From positions 1 to 7,772 of the forward strand of contig CAIYOB010000030.1 in assembly GCA_903927685.1 (NCBI GenBank): a DNA stretch of 7,772 nucleotides, in the 5' to 3' direction. The stretch's first letter is position 1; the number at the start of each line of letters is the position of its first letter. The notes beneath the pieces were generated by a model. That model worked only from the letters and a program-made list of their open reading frames with translations, was not told the DNA's origin and searched no databases. The position numbers and the translations under genes are program-made. This stretch comes from an uncultured Planctomycetaceae bacterium. GTDB taxonomy: Bacteria; Planctomycetota; Planctomycetia; Pirellulales; Pirellulaceae. Below are positions 1 to 7,386 of the stretch, one piece after another.

Positions 1-1
1 A

Positions 2-910
2 CGCGCCTTGATGTACAAGACGCTTGTTTTGACCGGCTTGCGGAAAGGCGAACTCGCTTCGCTCACCGTGGCAAGCTTGGACCTCGACGCCGAGCCGCCA
101 TACTTGACGCTTGACGCCGCCGACGAAAAAAACCGAGAGGGTAGCAGTATCCCCCTTCGCTCTGACCTTGCCGCCGACCTTCGGCAATGGCTCGCCGATA
201 AGGCGACGGCACGCCAGGAAGCCGACAGGAACGCGGGGACGGTGGCTTTCGACCCGAAAGACCGGACGCCGCCAGGATGCGTTACGCTCGACACCAGGGG
301 CCGCAATCAAGCCGCTCGCCAGGACTGGACGGCGCTACCTGCCGATACGCCGGTTTTCGTTGTGCCGAAAGGTTTGGTTCGCATTCTCGATCGGGACTTG
401 CGGCTTGCCGGGATACCGAAAACGGACGACAGGGGCCGGACTATCGACGTTCACGCCTTGCGGCATTCGTTCGGAACTCACCTTTCCCGCGCCGGGGTAG
501 AACCGCGAACCGCACAAGCCGCTATGCGGCATTCCAAAATCGACCTGACCATGAACACCTACACGGACCCGCGCTTGCTCGACGTGGCGGGCGCCGTGGA
601 ACGGTTGCCGGACCTGCCGCTTGACGCTGGCGACAGGACGGACACCAAGACCACCGCGAAGGCGACAGGCACCGACGCCGCTTTAGCTTCCCCTCAGCTT
701 CCCCCAAAGCTTCCCCTTAATCCTGGAAACCGGGGTAAATTCGGGGTTATCGCTGGTAATAACCCGCAAGCTGACGTGGAACTCCCGAACCGCGAAAAAA
801 CCGCGTTTCCTCAGGGAAAACACGGGTTTTCACGGGTTTCTGACCAGTGGGCGATTACGGGCTCGAACCGTAGACCTCCGCCTTGTAAGGGCGGCGCTCT
901 AACCAACTGA
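2..910 (+). CDS. Tyrosine recombinase/integrase (5' end cut by the window edge)
   Basis: This is a site-specific recombinase of the phage/island integrase family, and the reading frame is open to the left edge, so the N-terminal DNA-binding domain lies outside. Numbering from the TTG at 8, the catalytic set is complete: Arg12 in TGLRKGE, a likely hairpin Lys41, His149 and Arg152 in HALRHSFGTHLS, His175 in MRHS, and nucleophile Tyr185 in NTYTD. After Tyr185 there is a tail of about 115 residues that is rich in Pro and Thr, contains repeated Leu-Pro steps, and looks unstructured. The last ~20 residues and the TGA stop are encoded by the antisense of the neighbouring tRNA-Val gene, so integrase and attachment site overlap. 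The intact active site suggests a functional enzyme that integrates an element lying to the left at the 3' end of this tRNA. The function is clear from the motifs. The identity of the element is unknown. Confidence 0.93.
   Translation, partial: RALMYKTLVLTGLRKGELASLTVASLDLDAEPPYLTLDAADEKNREGSSIPLRSDLAADLRQWLADKATARQEADRNAGTVAFDPKDRTPPGCVTLDTRGRNQAARQDWTALPADTPVFVVPKGLVRILDRDLRLAGIPKTDDRGRTIDVHALRHSFGTHLSRAGVEPRTAQAAMRHSKIDLTMNTYTDPRLLDVAGAVERLPDLPLDAGDRTDTKTTAKATGTDAALASPQLPPKLPLNPGNRGKFGVIAGNNPQADVELPNREKTAFPQGKHGFSRVSDQWAITGSNRRPPPCKGGALTN
685..716. repeat. Three direct repeats AGCTTCCCC, helically spaced
   Basis: Exact copies of AGCTTCCCC start at 685, 696 and 708, giving spacings of 11 and 12 bases, close to one helical turn. 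They sit inside the integrase 3' end and produce the repeated Leu-Pro peptide there. Direct repeats spaced about one turn apart near an attachment core are typical of integrase arm-type or excisionase sites. That role is inferred. Confidence 0.6.
744..765. repeat. Inverted repeat GGGTTAT-N8-ATAACCC
   Basis: A perfect 7-bp dyad with an 8-base centre lies inside the integrase coding sequence, about 80 bases from the tRNA 3' end. It may be a protein-binding site of the attachment region, or chance. Confidence 0.4.
795..825 (-). terminator. Intrinsic terminator for tRNA-Val, antisense inside the integrase gene
   Basis: Read on the minus strand, positions 825-815 pair with 810-801 (ten pairs including one G-U, with one bulged base) around a four-base loop at 814-811. 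Six U follow at once (the run of A at 800-795 on the plus strand). This is a standard hairpin plus U-tract starting 23 bases past the tRNA 3' end. It lies on the element side of the attachment site, so the integrated element appears to supply the tRNA's terminator. Confidence 0.6.
821..839. repeat. Tandem direct repeat CACGGGTTT (two copies, 10-base period)
   Basis: CACGGGTTT occurs at 821-829 and again at 831-839, directly next to the tRNA 3' end. The first copy overlaps one arm of the minus-strand terminator. The position and one-turn period fit a second set of recombinase arm sites, but two short copies are weak evidence. Confidence 0.4.
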
Positions 911-921
911 GCTAATCGCCC
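848..921 (-). tRNA. tRNA-Val, anticodon UAC
   Basis: Read on the minus strand from 921, all arms fold: a 7-bp acceptor stem (GGGCGAT with ATCGCCC), a D-arm containing AGCTCAGTTGG, an anticodon stem CCGCC/GGCGG around loop CTTACAA (anticodon TAC, decoding GUA), a 5-base variable region, and a T-arm with TTCGAGC. The discriminator base is A at 848, giving 74 nt in all. CCA is not encoded and must be added after transcription. The sequence closely resembles valine tRNAs of other bacteria in the acceptor and anticodon arms. The 3' end faces the integrase, as expected for a gene used as an attachment site. The gene is intact, so integration has preserved the tRNA. Confidence 0.95.
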
Positions 922-979
922 GCTCGGAATCAGCGGGGCTTTGCGGCCGGCTGGCGGCGTGCTGCCTTTCCAAACCGTT

Positions 980-1008
980 AATCTACCGGTATCCACCCTG
1001 GCGGGCAA
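980..1008 (-). promoter_or_regulatory. Possible promoter of tRNA-Val
   Basis: On the minus strand TTGCCC (1008-1003) is followed after 17 bases by TAGATT (985-980), each matching four of six consensus bases. Transcription would start near 973 and leave a leader of about 50 nt to be trimmed by RNase P. The matches are modest and the assignment is tentative. Confidence 0.3.
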
Positions 1009-1044
1009 GCAGGATCTCGGGGCTGCGGCTGAGTCGCCGGATTT

Positions 1045-1072
1045 ATTTTTGAAACGTCTGGTTGTCAAAAAT
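1045..1072. promoter_or_regulatory. Operator-like dyad overlapping the sufR -35 box
   Basis: ATTTTTGA (1045-1052) and TCAAAAAT (1065-1072) are a perfect 8-bp inverted repeat with a 12-base centre. Inside it AAC (1053-1055) and GTT (1061-1063) also face each other, so 11 positions pair if G1064 is skipped. The right arm covers most of the -35 element. Cyanobacterial SufR sites are described as CAAC-N6-GTTG, and the inner AAAC-N5-GTTG here is similar but not identical. Binding by the SufR-like protein encoded next door is an inference. Confidence 0.5.
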
Positions 1073-1090
1073 CGCCGCCTGTCATATAAA
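1062..1090 (+). promoter_or_regulatory. Sigma-70-like promoter of the suf cluster
   Basis: TTGTCA (1062-1067) and TATAAA (1085-1090) each match five of six consensus bases and are separated by 17 bases, the preferred spacing. Transcription would start near 1097, about 33 bases before the sufR start codon. No other equally good promoter was seen further down the cluster. Confidence 0.6.
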
Positions 1091-1129
1091 TCTGTGGACT
1101 CAGAGGGCGAGCTTAGGCTGCAAGAACCA

Positions 1130-1753
1130 ATGGCCACAACCAGTTTTGTCGCATTTTCCGACTTGACGATTCTCGACCTGCTGCGCCAGCGGGAAGAGAT
1201 GACCGTGGCTGAGTTCGCCAGCGAGTTGAATGTGACTGCGACCGCAGTGCGTCAGAGACTGACGCGTCTGCTGGCTCAGGAATTGATTGAACGGACGGCG
1301 ACACGGCATGGCCGGGGACGGCCGAAGCATTCGTACCGGCTGACTCCCAAGGGGTTGCGCAAGTCCGGGTCAAACTTTGCGGATCTGGCGGTGGCTTTGT
1401 GGCAGGAGGTGCGGTCGATTCCGGATCCGGAAGTGCGCCGCGGACTGTTACAACGGGTCGCCAAACGGATGGCCGTAATGTACGCTGATACGATCGATGG
1501 CCAGACGCTCGAGCAGAAACTACTAGCCCTGGCGGATCTGTTCGGCGAACGCCGGATTCCGCTGGAGTTGGACCAGTCGGGGACACTGCCCGTGCTCAAA
1601 GCGGTAACGTGCCCGTATCCCGAACTTGCCGACCAGGATCGCTCGATCTGTGCGATGGAGCGGATGCTGTTCGCCGAGGTGCTGGGGGCGGACGTGCGTT
1701 TGGCCGGATGCCGGCTGGAGGGCCAGTCGGCATGCACGTTCGAGTTGAATTAG
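1130..1753 (+). CDS. sufR: SufR-like iron-sulfur-sensing transcriptional regulator
   Basis: This 207-residue protein begins with a winged helix-turn-helix (about residues 10-75; recognition region around [11 protein letters not shown], wing around [12 protein letters not shown]). Its C-terminal sensing region has four Cys at 161, 174, 194 and 202 in the pattern C-x12-C-x19-C-x7-C. SufR proteins of cyanobacteria and actinobacteria have this architecture. They bind a cluster through C-terminal Cys and repress suf genes when cluster supply is adequate. I chose ATG 1130 because a promoter ends just upstream and the HTH starts directly after it. The frame is open back to a TTG at 941, but those residues are unlike the family and overlap the promoter. 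There is no strong ribosome site. Its position as first gene of the cluster supports autoregulation and control of the genes downstream. Confidence 0.85.
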   Translation: MATTSFVAFSDLTILDLLRQREEMTVAEFASELNVTATAVRQRLTRLLAQELIERTATRHGRGRPKHSYRLTPKGLRKSGSNFADLAVALWQEVRSIPDPEVRRGLLQRVAKRMAVMYADTIDGQTLEQKLLALADLFGERRIPLELDQSGTLPVLKAVTCPYPELADQDRSICAMERMLFAEVLGADVRLAGCRLEGQSACTFELN

Positions 1754-1806
1754 CGGGGCATAGGATTCCGAGCAAGCGAAAGCTTGGCGGTCGCGTGGGG
1801 GAGATT

Positions 1807-2532
1807 ATGCAAGCGAGTGGAAATGGAAAAGTGGCGGGGCATGAAACCGGTTCCGAGTCGTTGTCGAGCGGCGGGGCGGCGAGCGTCGGCAGCGATGCGT
1901 CGGCCGGTCGGCCGTGGATTGAGGCGCGCATCGAGGAGAACTTCCTGATCACGAGTGTCGAGCAGGCGATCAACTGGGCGCGTCAATCCAGCATCTGGCC
2001 GATGACGTTCGGCTTGGCGTGCTGTGCGATCGAGATGATGGCCGCGGGGGCCAGTCGGTACGACATGGACCGGTTTGGAGCGGGTGCGTTTCGCGCGACC
2101 CCGCGGCAAGCGGATCTGATGATCGTGGCCGGCACGGTGACGTACAAGATGGCCAGCCGCGTGCGGCGGCTGTACGACATGATGCCGGATCCGAAGTTCG
2201 TGATCGCCATGGGGGCATGCACGATCGGTGGCGGGCCGTATTTCAAGTGGGGCTATCACGTCGTCAAGGGTGTCGATCTGGTCGTGCCCGTGGATGTGTA
2301 CTTGCCGGGCTGCCCGCCGCGTCCGGAGGCATTGTTGGAAGCCCTGCTGCGAATCCAGGACAAGATGCGCGGCCAGAAGCTGGCCAAGCAAAAGGGCTCC
2401 GGCAAAGGACTGTTCGATCTGAGCCGCGGGCCCAAGGTCGAGGACGAACTTCCCATGCCGCATCACTCGGGGTACGTGGTCGCTCCGGCGGACGGCGAGC
2501 CGTTGCGCGGCCACCAGAAGATCACCGACTGA
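1807..2532 (+). CDS. nuoB: NADH-quinone oxidoreductase subunit B (NuoB), stand-alone
   Basis: NuoB is the peripheral-arm subunit of respiratory complex I that carries the terminal [4Fe-4S] cluster N2, which passes electrons to quinone. The 241-residue protein shows the family's four ligands: the adjacent pair Cys72-Cys73 in [10 protein letters not shown], Cys138 in [10 protein letters not shown], and Cys169 in [10 protein letters not shown] Gly/Ser-rich stretch of about 35 residues precedes the domain, and a basic then acidic tail of about 50 residues follows it; both ends are longer than in compact NuoB proteins. ATG 1807 follows a purine-rich GGGGGAG at 1797-1803, rather close at 3 bases. 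The frame is open back to 1609, but that part overlaps sufR and has no family resemblance. No other complex I gene is in the window. It lies 53 bases after sufR and 33 before sufC, so it is probably co-transcribed with suf genes. Confidence 0.9.
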   Translation: MQASGNGKVAGHETGSESLSSGGAASVGSDASAGRPWIEARIEENFLITSVEQAINWARQSSIWPMTFGLACCAIEMMAAGASRYDMDRFGAGAFRATPRQADLMIVAGTVTYKMASRVRRLYDMMPDPKFVIAMGACTIGGGPYFKWGYHVVKGVDLVVPVDVYLPGCPPRPEALLEALLRIQDKMRGQKLAKQKGSGKGLFDLSRGPKVEDELPMPHHSGYVVAPADGEPLRGHQKITD

Positions 2533-2565
2533 AGTCAACAAGAGACATTACTTACTGCATCGATC

Positions 2566-3387
2566 ATGTCACACACACTGAAGATCACTGATCTGCATGT
2601 TTCCGTCGAAGGCAAGCCGATCCTGCGGGGCGTGAACCTGCTGATGCGGCACGGCGAGACGCATGCCCTGATGGGACCGAACGGGTCCGGCAAGAGCACG
2701 CTGGGCTTGGCGATCATGGGTCATCCCAATTACGAGATCACCGCGGGGACGATTGAGTTGAACGGCCGCGACTTGGTGCCGACGACGGCCGACGAGCGGG
2801 CCCGGGCCGGGCTGTTCATGGCGTTTCAGCGGCCGGTCTCCATTCCCGGTGTCAAGCTGGCGGACTTTCTCCGGCACGCCACGACGAACATGCGGCATCC
2901 GGAGCGGAAGGAAGGCGAAGAACTGCTGCCGATGCGTGAGTTTCGCAAGGAGCTGAAAGCCAAGATGGAGCACCTGCGGATGGACATGGAGTTCGCGCGG
3001 CGTTACGTCAACGATGGCTTCTCCGGCGGCGAGATGAAGCGGGCCGAGATCCTGCAACTGGCCATGCTGCAGCCGAAGTTCGCCATCCTGGACGAGACGG
3101 ACAGCGGACTGGACGCCGACGCGGTGCGGTTGGCCAGCGAGGCGATCGCCGAGTTCGGCCGCGAGAAAATGGGGATGTTGATCATTACGCATCACGACAA
3201 GCTGCTGGAGCACAATCCGCCGGACTATACCCACGTCATGTTGGGCGGGCGGATCGTCGAGACCGGCGGCATCGAACTGGCCCACGAGCTGCACGGCCAA
3301 GGCTACGACCGGATCCGCAAGACGTATCCGGAAGCGGAAGCTCGCAACCGGGCGATGCTCGAAAAGGAGAGCCTGCTCAGCGTGTGA
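2566..3387 (+). CDS. sufC: SufC, ABC-type ATPase of the SUF cluster assembly complex
   Basis: SufC is the cytosolic ATPase that binds SufB and SufD and drives the shape change needed for cluster building on the SufBC2D scaffold. It is not a transporter, and no membrane partner is present. The 273-residue protein has Walker [10 protein letters not shown] (residues 37-45), Q-loop Gln88 in AFQRP, signature FSGGE (152-156), Walker B ending in ILDE (174-177), D-loop SGLD (180-183), and switch His209 or His210 in IITHH. The stretch [13 protein letters not shown] and the LDETDSGLD block are typical of SufC. Its length is slightly above the roughly 250 residues usual for the family because of a charged C-terminal tail. 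The start ATG 2566 fits the family N-terminus; the ribosome site is weak. sufB follows after 37 bases. Confidence 0.97.
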   Translation: MSHTLKITDLHVSVEGKPILRGVNLLMRHGETHALMGPNGSGKSTLGLAIMGHPNYEITAGTIELNGRDLVPTTADERARAGLFMAFQRPVSIPGVKLADFLRHATTNMRHPERKEGEELLPMREFRKELKAKMEHLRMDMEFARRYVNDGFSGGEMKRAEILQLAMLQPKFAILDETDSGLDADAVRLASEAIAEFGREKMGMLIITHHDKLLEHNPPDYTHVMLGGRIVETGGIELAHELHGQGYDRIRKTYPEAEARNRAMLEKESLLSV

Positions 3388-3424
3388 TTTCCACTGGCTG
3401 TTGATAAGCGAGGCAACGATACCG

Positions 3425-4840
<1,416 letters not shown>

Positions 4841-4889
4841 GCAGGCCGTGCATCGGCCTCGACGAGCAGATACGCAGAGACATCGCATC

Positions 4890-6203
4890 ATGACCGCACT
4901 GGCAACGGAAACCGGATTCTCACAGGCCTCCGTCGACGCATTCTTCGAGTCCCGCAACGAGCCCGGTTGGCTGCTGGACCAGCGCCGCTCGGCGTGGCAG
5001 GTCTTTTCCGAAATGGCTTGGCCGGGACGACGTGAGGAGGAGTGGTCGCGGACCGACATCCGGCTGTTCAAGCTGGACAAGTACACGCTGTCCACGGGGC
5101 AGAAAGCCGCGGCCCAGGCACCGCGTTCGGTGCTGAGCCAGGGTATCCATTTGGCTGGGCAATCGACTGCGTTGGACAGCGTGCCGTTTTCCGCCAGCCT
5201 GGATGGCCGCTGGGCGGAACAGGGCGTCTTGTTCGGCAGCCTGGACGCCCTGATCGCCGAGCACGGTGACCGGTTGCGGCCGTACCTGCAGCGGCGGATC
5301 ACCAATCCGTACCACGACAAGTTCACAGCCTTGCATGCCGCCTGCTGGTCGGGCGGCCACGTCTTGTACGTTCCGCGCGGCGTGGTCGTCGAGTTGCCCA
5401 TCCACGTGTTTTCGGCGCTGACCGACGGCGGTGCGGACTTCAGCCGTACCTTGGTGATCCTGGAGGACGGCGCCGAGGCGACCGTGTTGGCAGAAACGGC
5501 TAGCGGGGGACAGCAGGAAAGCGGCCTGCACTGCGGAGCCACGGAGATCCTGATCGGCCGGGGAGCCAACCTGCGGTTCGTCAATCTGCAGGATTGGGGC
5601 CATGGCGTCTGGCATTTCGCCCATCAGCGGGCCCTGGTGGGCGCCGACGCGTCGTTGCAATGGACCATCGCCGCGTTGGGCAGCCGGCTGTCCAAGGTCA
5701 ACCAGCAGGTGAGCCTGGTCGGCGAGGGCGCCAGCTGCCAGGTGAACGGCGTGCTGTTCACCGAGGGCAAACAGCAGCTGACCTACCAGACGCTGCAGCA
5801 CCACGAGGCCGCACACTGCCACAGCGATTTCCTGTACAAAGCCGCCCTGCAGGACCGCTCGCGCACGGTCTGGCGAGGCATGATCAAGGTCAACCCGGGC
5901 GCTCAGAAGACCGACGGCTACCAGCGGAACGACAATTTGCTGTTGAGCGATCACGCCCGCGCCGACTCGATTCCCGGTCTGGAAATCGAAGCCGACGACG
6001 TCCGCTGTACGCACGGCTCGACGACCGGCAAGGTCGACGAGGAGCTGATCTTCTACGCCATGACCCGCGGGTTCACCCGCCGCGAGGCCGCGCGGATGAT
6101 CGTCAGCGGTTTCTTCCAGCAGATTTTCGACCGGATCACGATCGAGAGCGTACGGGAAGCCCTGGGGCAAGCCATTGCGGCGCGGGTCCGAGAGTATCAA
6201 TAG
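4890..6203 (+). CDS. sufD: SufD, scaffold partner of SufB
   Basis: SufD is a paralogue of SufB and completes the SufBC2D complex, and is linked to iron entry and scaffold stability. The protein is 437 residues. It keeps the SufD-type C-terminal motif with Cys373-Thr-His375 in RCTHGSTTGKVDEELIFY; the His corresponds to the residue proposed as a cluster ligand at the SufB-SufD interface. This motif separates it from SufB, which has HEAS at the same place. The N-terminal part (NEPGWLLDQRRSAW and later WSRTDIRLFKL) is typical of the SufB/SufD family, as is the block TRGFTRREAARMIVSGFF near the end. ATG 4890 was chosen over the open frame back to 4848 because family similarity begins shortly after it. 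Its stop lies 18 bases before the ferredoxin start, so co-translation is likely. Confidence 0.95.
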   Translation: MTALATETGFSQASVDAFFESRNEPGWLLDQRRSAWQVFSEMAWPGRREEEWSRTDIRLFKLDKYTLSTGQKAAAQAPRSVLSQGIHLAGQSTALDSVPFSASLDGRWAEQGVLFGSLDALIAEHGDRLRPYLQRRITNPYHDKFTALHAACWSGGHVLYVPRGVVVELPIHVFSALTDGGADFSRTLVILEDGAEATVLAETASGGQQESGLHCGATEILIGRGANLRFVNLQDWGHGVWHFAHQRALVGADASLQWTIAALGSRLSKVNQQVSLVGEGASCQVNGVLFTEGKQQLTYQTLQHHEAAHCHSDFLYKAALQDRSRTVWRGMIKVNPGAQKTDGYQRNDNLLLSDHARADSIPGLEIEADDVRCTHGSTTGKVDEELIFYAMTRGFTRREAARMIVSGFFQQIFDRITIESVREALGQAIAARVREYQ

Positions 6204-6221
6204 TCGTCGGGGAGGTGTCCG

Positions 6222-6539
6222 GTGTCGGAATTCGTCAAGGTCGCCAAGGTGTCGGAGATCCCCGATCCCGGCAAGCGGATGCTGGAGGTCGAGGATTCCG
6301 TCGTCGTGCTGTTCCACGTCGGCGGCCAATTCTACTGCCTGGACGACGTCTGCACGCACGACGGCGGTCCGTTGGGCGAAGGCCGCCTGTGCGACCATGC
6401 GATCGCGTGTCCCCGGCACGGGGCCCAGTTCGATATCCGCACGGGCAAACCGCTGACCATGCCCGCGATCGTGCCGACCTTGGCGCATGACGTCAAGGTC
6501 GAGGGCGACGACGTGTATGTGAAGATCCGCGAGGAGTGA
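6222..6539 (+). CDS. Rieske-type [2Fe-2S] ferredoxin
   Basis: This is a small soluble electron carrier of 105 residues with a single Rieske domain. The cluster ligands are all present: Cys44-x-His46 in VCTHDGG and Cys63-x2-His66 in CPRHGAQFD, 16 residues apart between the boxes. No signal peptide or membrane anchor is seen, so it resembles cytosolic NirD-like or dioxygenase ferredoxins rather than the bc1 Rieske subunit. The GTG start at 6222 is set by a strong GGGGAGG at 6209-6215, six bases upstream. A Rieske ferredoxin follows sufD in several actinobacterial suf operons too. A role as electron donor for cluster assembly or repair is plausible but is inferred from position only. No oxygenase or nitrite reductase gene is nearby. 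Confidence 0.92.
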   Translation: MSEFVKVAKVSEIPDPGKRMLEVEDSVVVLFHVGGQFYCLDDVCTHDGGPLGEGRLCDHAIACPRHGAQFDIRTGKPLTMPAIVPTLAHDVKVEGDDVYVKIREE

Positions 6540-6549
6540 GCACGATCAC

Positions 6550-6563
6550 GGCTCAGGAGAGCC
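6550..6563 (+). promoter_or_regulatory. Small hairpin holding the upstream SD of sufT
   Basis: GGCTC (6550-6554) and GAGCC (6559-6563) form a perfect 5-bp stem with loop AGGA, ending right before ATG 6564. The AGGAG site for that ATG is mostly in the loop and partly in the stem. It could restrict use of ATG 6564 and favour ATG 6585. The functional role is speculative. Confidence 0.3.
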
Positions 6564-6584
6564 ATGCTACGGGGGAGCGAGGAC

Positions 6585-6902
6585 ATGCCGCTGAGTGAAG
6601 ACGCCGTCCGGGAAGAACTCAAGAAAGTCTTCGACCCGGAACTGTTCGTGAATATCATCGACCTGGGACTGGTCTACGGGATCGACGTCCAGCCGCGGGA
6701 CGACGGCAAGTCGGACGTCAAAATCGAAATGACGATGACCAGCCCCATGTGCCCCGCCGCGCCGCAACTGATCGCCGGCTGCAAGCACGTGCTGTCCGGA
6801 CTGCCGGACGTCAACGAAGTCGACGTCAAGGTCGTCCTGGATCCGCCTTGGTCGCCCGATAGAATGACCGACGAGGGCCGCGACCAGTTGGGGATTTTTT
6901 AG
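6585..6902 (+). CDS. sufT: DUF59/MIP18-family Fe-S maturation protein (SufT-like)
   Basis: DUF59 proteins (SufT in bacteria, related to MIP18/CIA2 and PaaD) help to deliver Fe-S clusters to target proteins. The 105-residue protein is a single domain: VFDPELFVNIIDLGLVYGI near the start with the conserved DPE, the TSPMCP motif whose Cys (residue 56) is the family's key residue, and the closing DPPWSPDRMTDEGR motif. ATG 6585 has GGGGAG at 6572-6577 with a 7-base spacer and gives an N-terminus like other family members. ATG 6564 in frame would add seven residues and has AGGAG at 6555-6559, but that site sits in a small hairpin. The gene closes the suf cluster, and a convergent gene follows. Whether it acts for SUF generally or for one client is not visible. 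Confidence 0.85.
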   Translation: MPLSEDAVREELKKVFDPELFVNIIDLGLVYGIDVQPRDDGKSDVKIEMTMTSPMCPAAPQLIAGCKHVLSGLPDVNEVDVKVVLDPPWSPDRMTDEGRDQLGIF

Positions 6903-6923
6903 GCGACCGAGACGGGGGGTCGC
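6903..6923. other. Hairpin between convergent sufT and higA, without U-tract
   Basis: GCGACC (6903-6908) pairs with GGTCGC (6918-6923) around a 9-base loop just after the sufT stop. No T-run follows in either reading direction, so it is not a classical intrinsic terminator. It could protect or punctuate the 3' ends of the converging transcripts. Confidence 0.3.
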
Positions 6924-6954
6924 GCTCGGCGAGGCAGGCCTCCAGGGCGTGTTC

Positions 6955-7383
6955 TTAATCGAGGAATAGGCCAGGGCGGACTTTGAACCACTCCGCCAGC
7001 TTGCGAATGTGATCGACGGTCAACGGCCGTTCGCCTCTGAGGATCTTCGAGCCCGTGCTCGATGGCACGCCAAGGAGCGGGGCCAAGTCCGTGGCGTTCA
7101 TCTCGTTTTCGTGAAGCAAGTGCTTGAGCGAATCGAGGCCCGTTAGGGTGGACGTATCAATCGCGTGGTGTTCGGCCTCGTAGACCTGCACCAATTGCAC
7201 CAATGTCTCCAGATACAACTGCTGCCCTTGGGTTGGCTTGGTGACCTCCATTAGCCGGTCAATCACCTCCAACGTGTTTTCGTATTGCACGTCGTCCTGG
7301 ACCGCTTGCGGTGGCATCATCCGAACCAGCTGCTCGAACTGGATGGGCAGAGGACGGAAAGCGGATTGCCTCTTCGTCGGCAT
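6955..7383 (-). CDS. higA: HigA-like antitoxin, XRE-family HTH protein
   Basis: This 142-residue protein ends in a helix-turn-helix of the Cro/C1 type (about residues 84-140). Recognisable parts are LKHLLHENEMNATDLAPLLGVPSSTGSKILRGERPL and then VDHIRKLAEWFKVRPGLFLD, here read as one domain. This layout, with the HTH at the C-terminus after a helical N-terminal half, matches HigA antitoxins of COG5499. The antitoxin would neutralise the toxin encoded just upstream and repress their shared promoter. AAGGAG (7395-7390), inside the end of the toxin gene, is an ideal ribosome site with a 6-base spacer to ATG 7383. Only 3 bases separate the toxin stop from this start, so translation is coupled. The gene converges on sufT, with 52 bases between the stops. 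Confidence 0.8.
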   Translation of the reverse strand: MPTKRQSAFRPLPIQFEQLVRMMPPQAVQDDVQYENTLEVIDRLMEVTKPTQGQQLYLETLVQLVQVYEAEHHAIDTSTLTGLDSLKHLLHENEMNATDLAPLLGVPSSTGSKILRGERPLTVDHIRKLAEWFKVRPGLFLD

Positions 7384-7386
7384 GGC

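Noticed and set aside
941..1129. N-terminal extension of the sufR frame back to TTG 941
   Set aside because: The added residues are unlike the family, and the region contains the promoter and dyad, so ATG 1130 is the better start.
1773..1786. Short hairpin CAAGC-GAAA-GCTTG between sufR and nuoB
   Set aside because: The GNRA-type loop is neat but the stem is only five pairs with no U-tract; chance cannot be excluded and no role can be argued.
1609..1806. N-terminal extension of the nuoB frame into sufR
   Set aside because: It would overlap sufR by 145 bases and has no NuoB similarity; ATG 1807 has its own purine-rich ribosome site.
1750..2541. Minus-strand open frame of about 263 codons opposite nuoB
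   Set aside because: Its translation is His/Arg/Pro-rich without motifs and mirrors the nuoB codon bias.
4920..6488. Long minus-strand open frame (about 522 codons) opposite sufD and the Rieske gene
   Set aside because: Same reason: low-complexity antisense translation of conserved genes with no family features.
6858..6868. TAGAATGACCG occurring both at the sufT 3' end and at 7630-7640
   Set aside because: The first copy is inside conserved coding sequence (SPDRMTD) and the match is only 11 bases; most likely coincidence rather than a repeat element.
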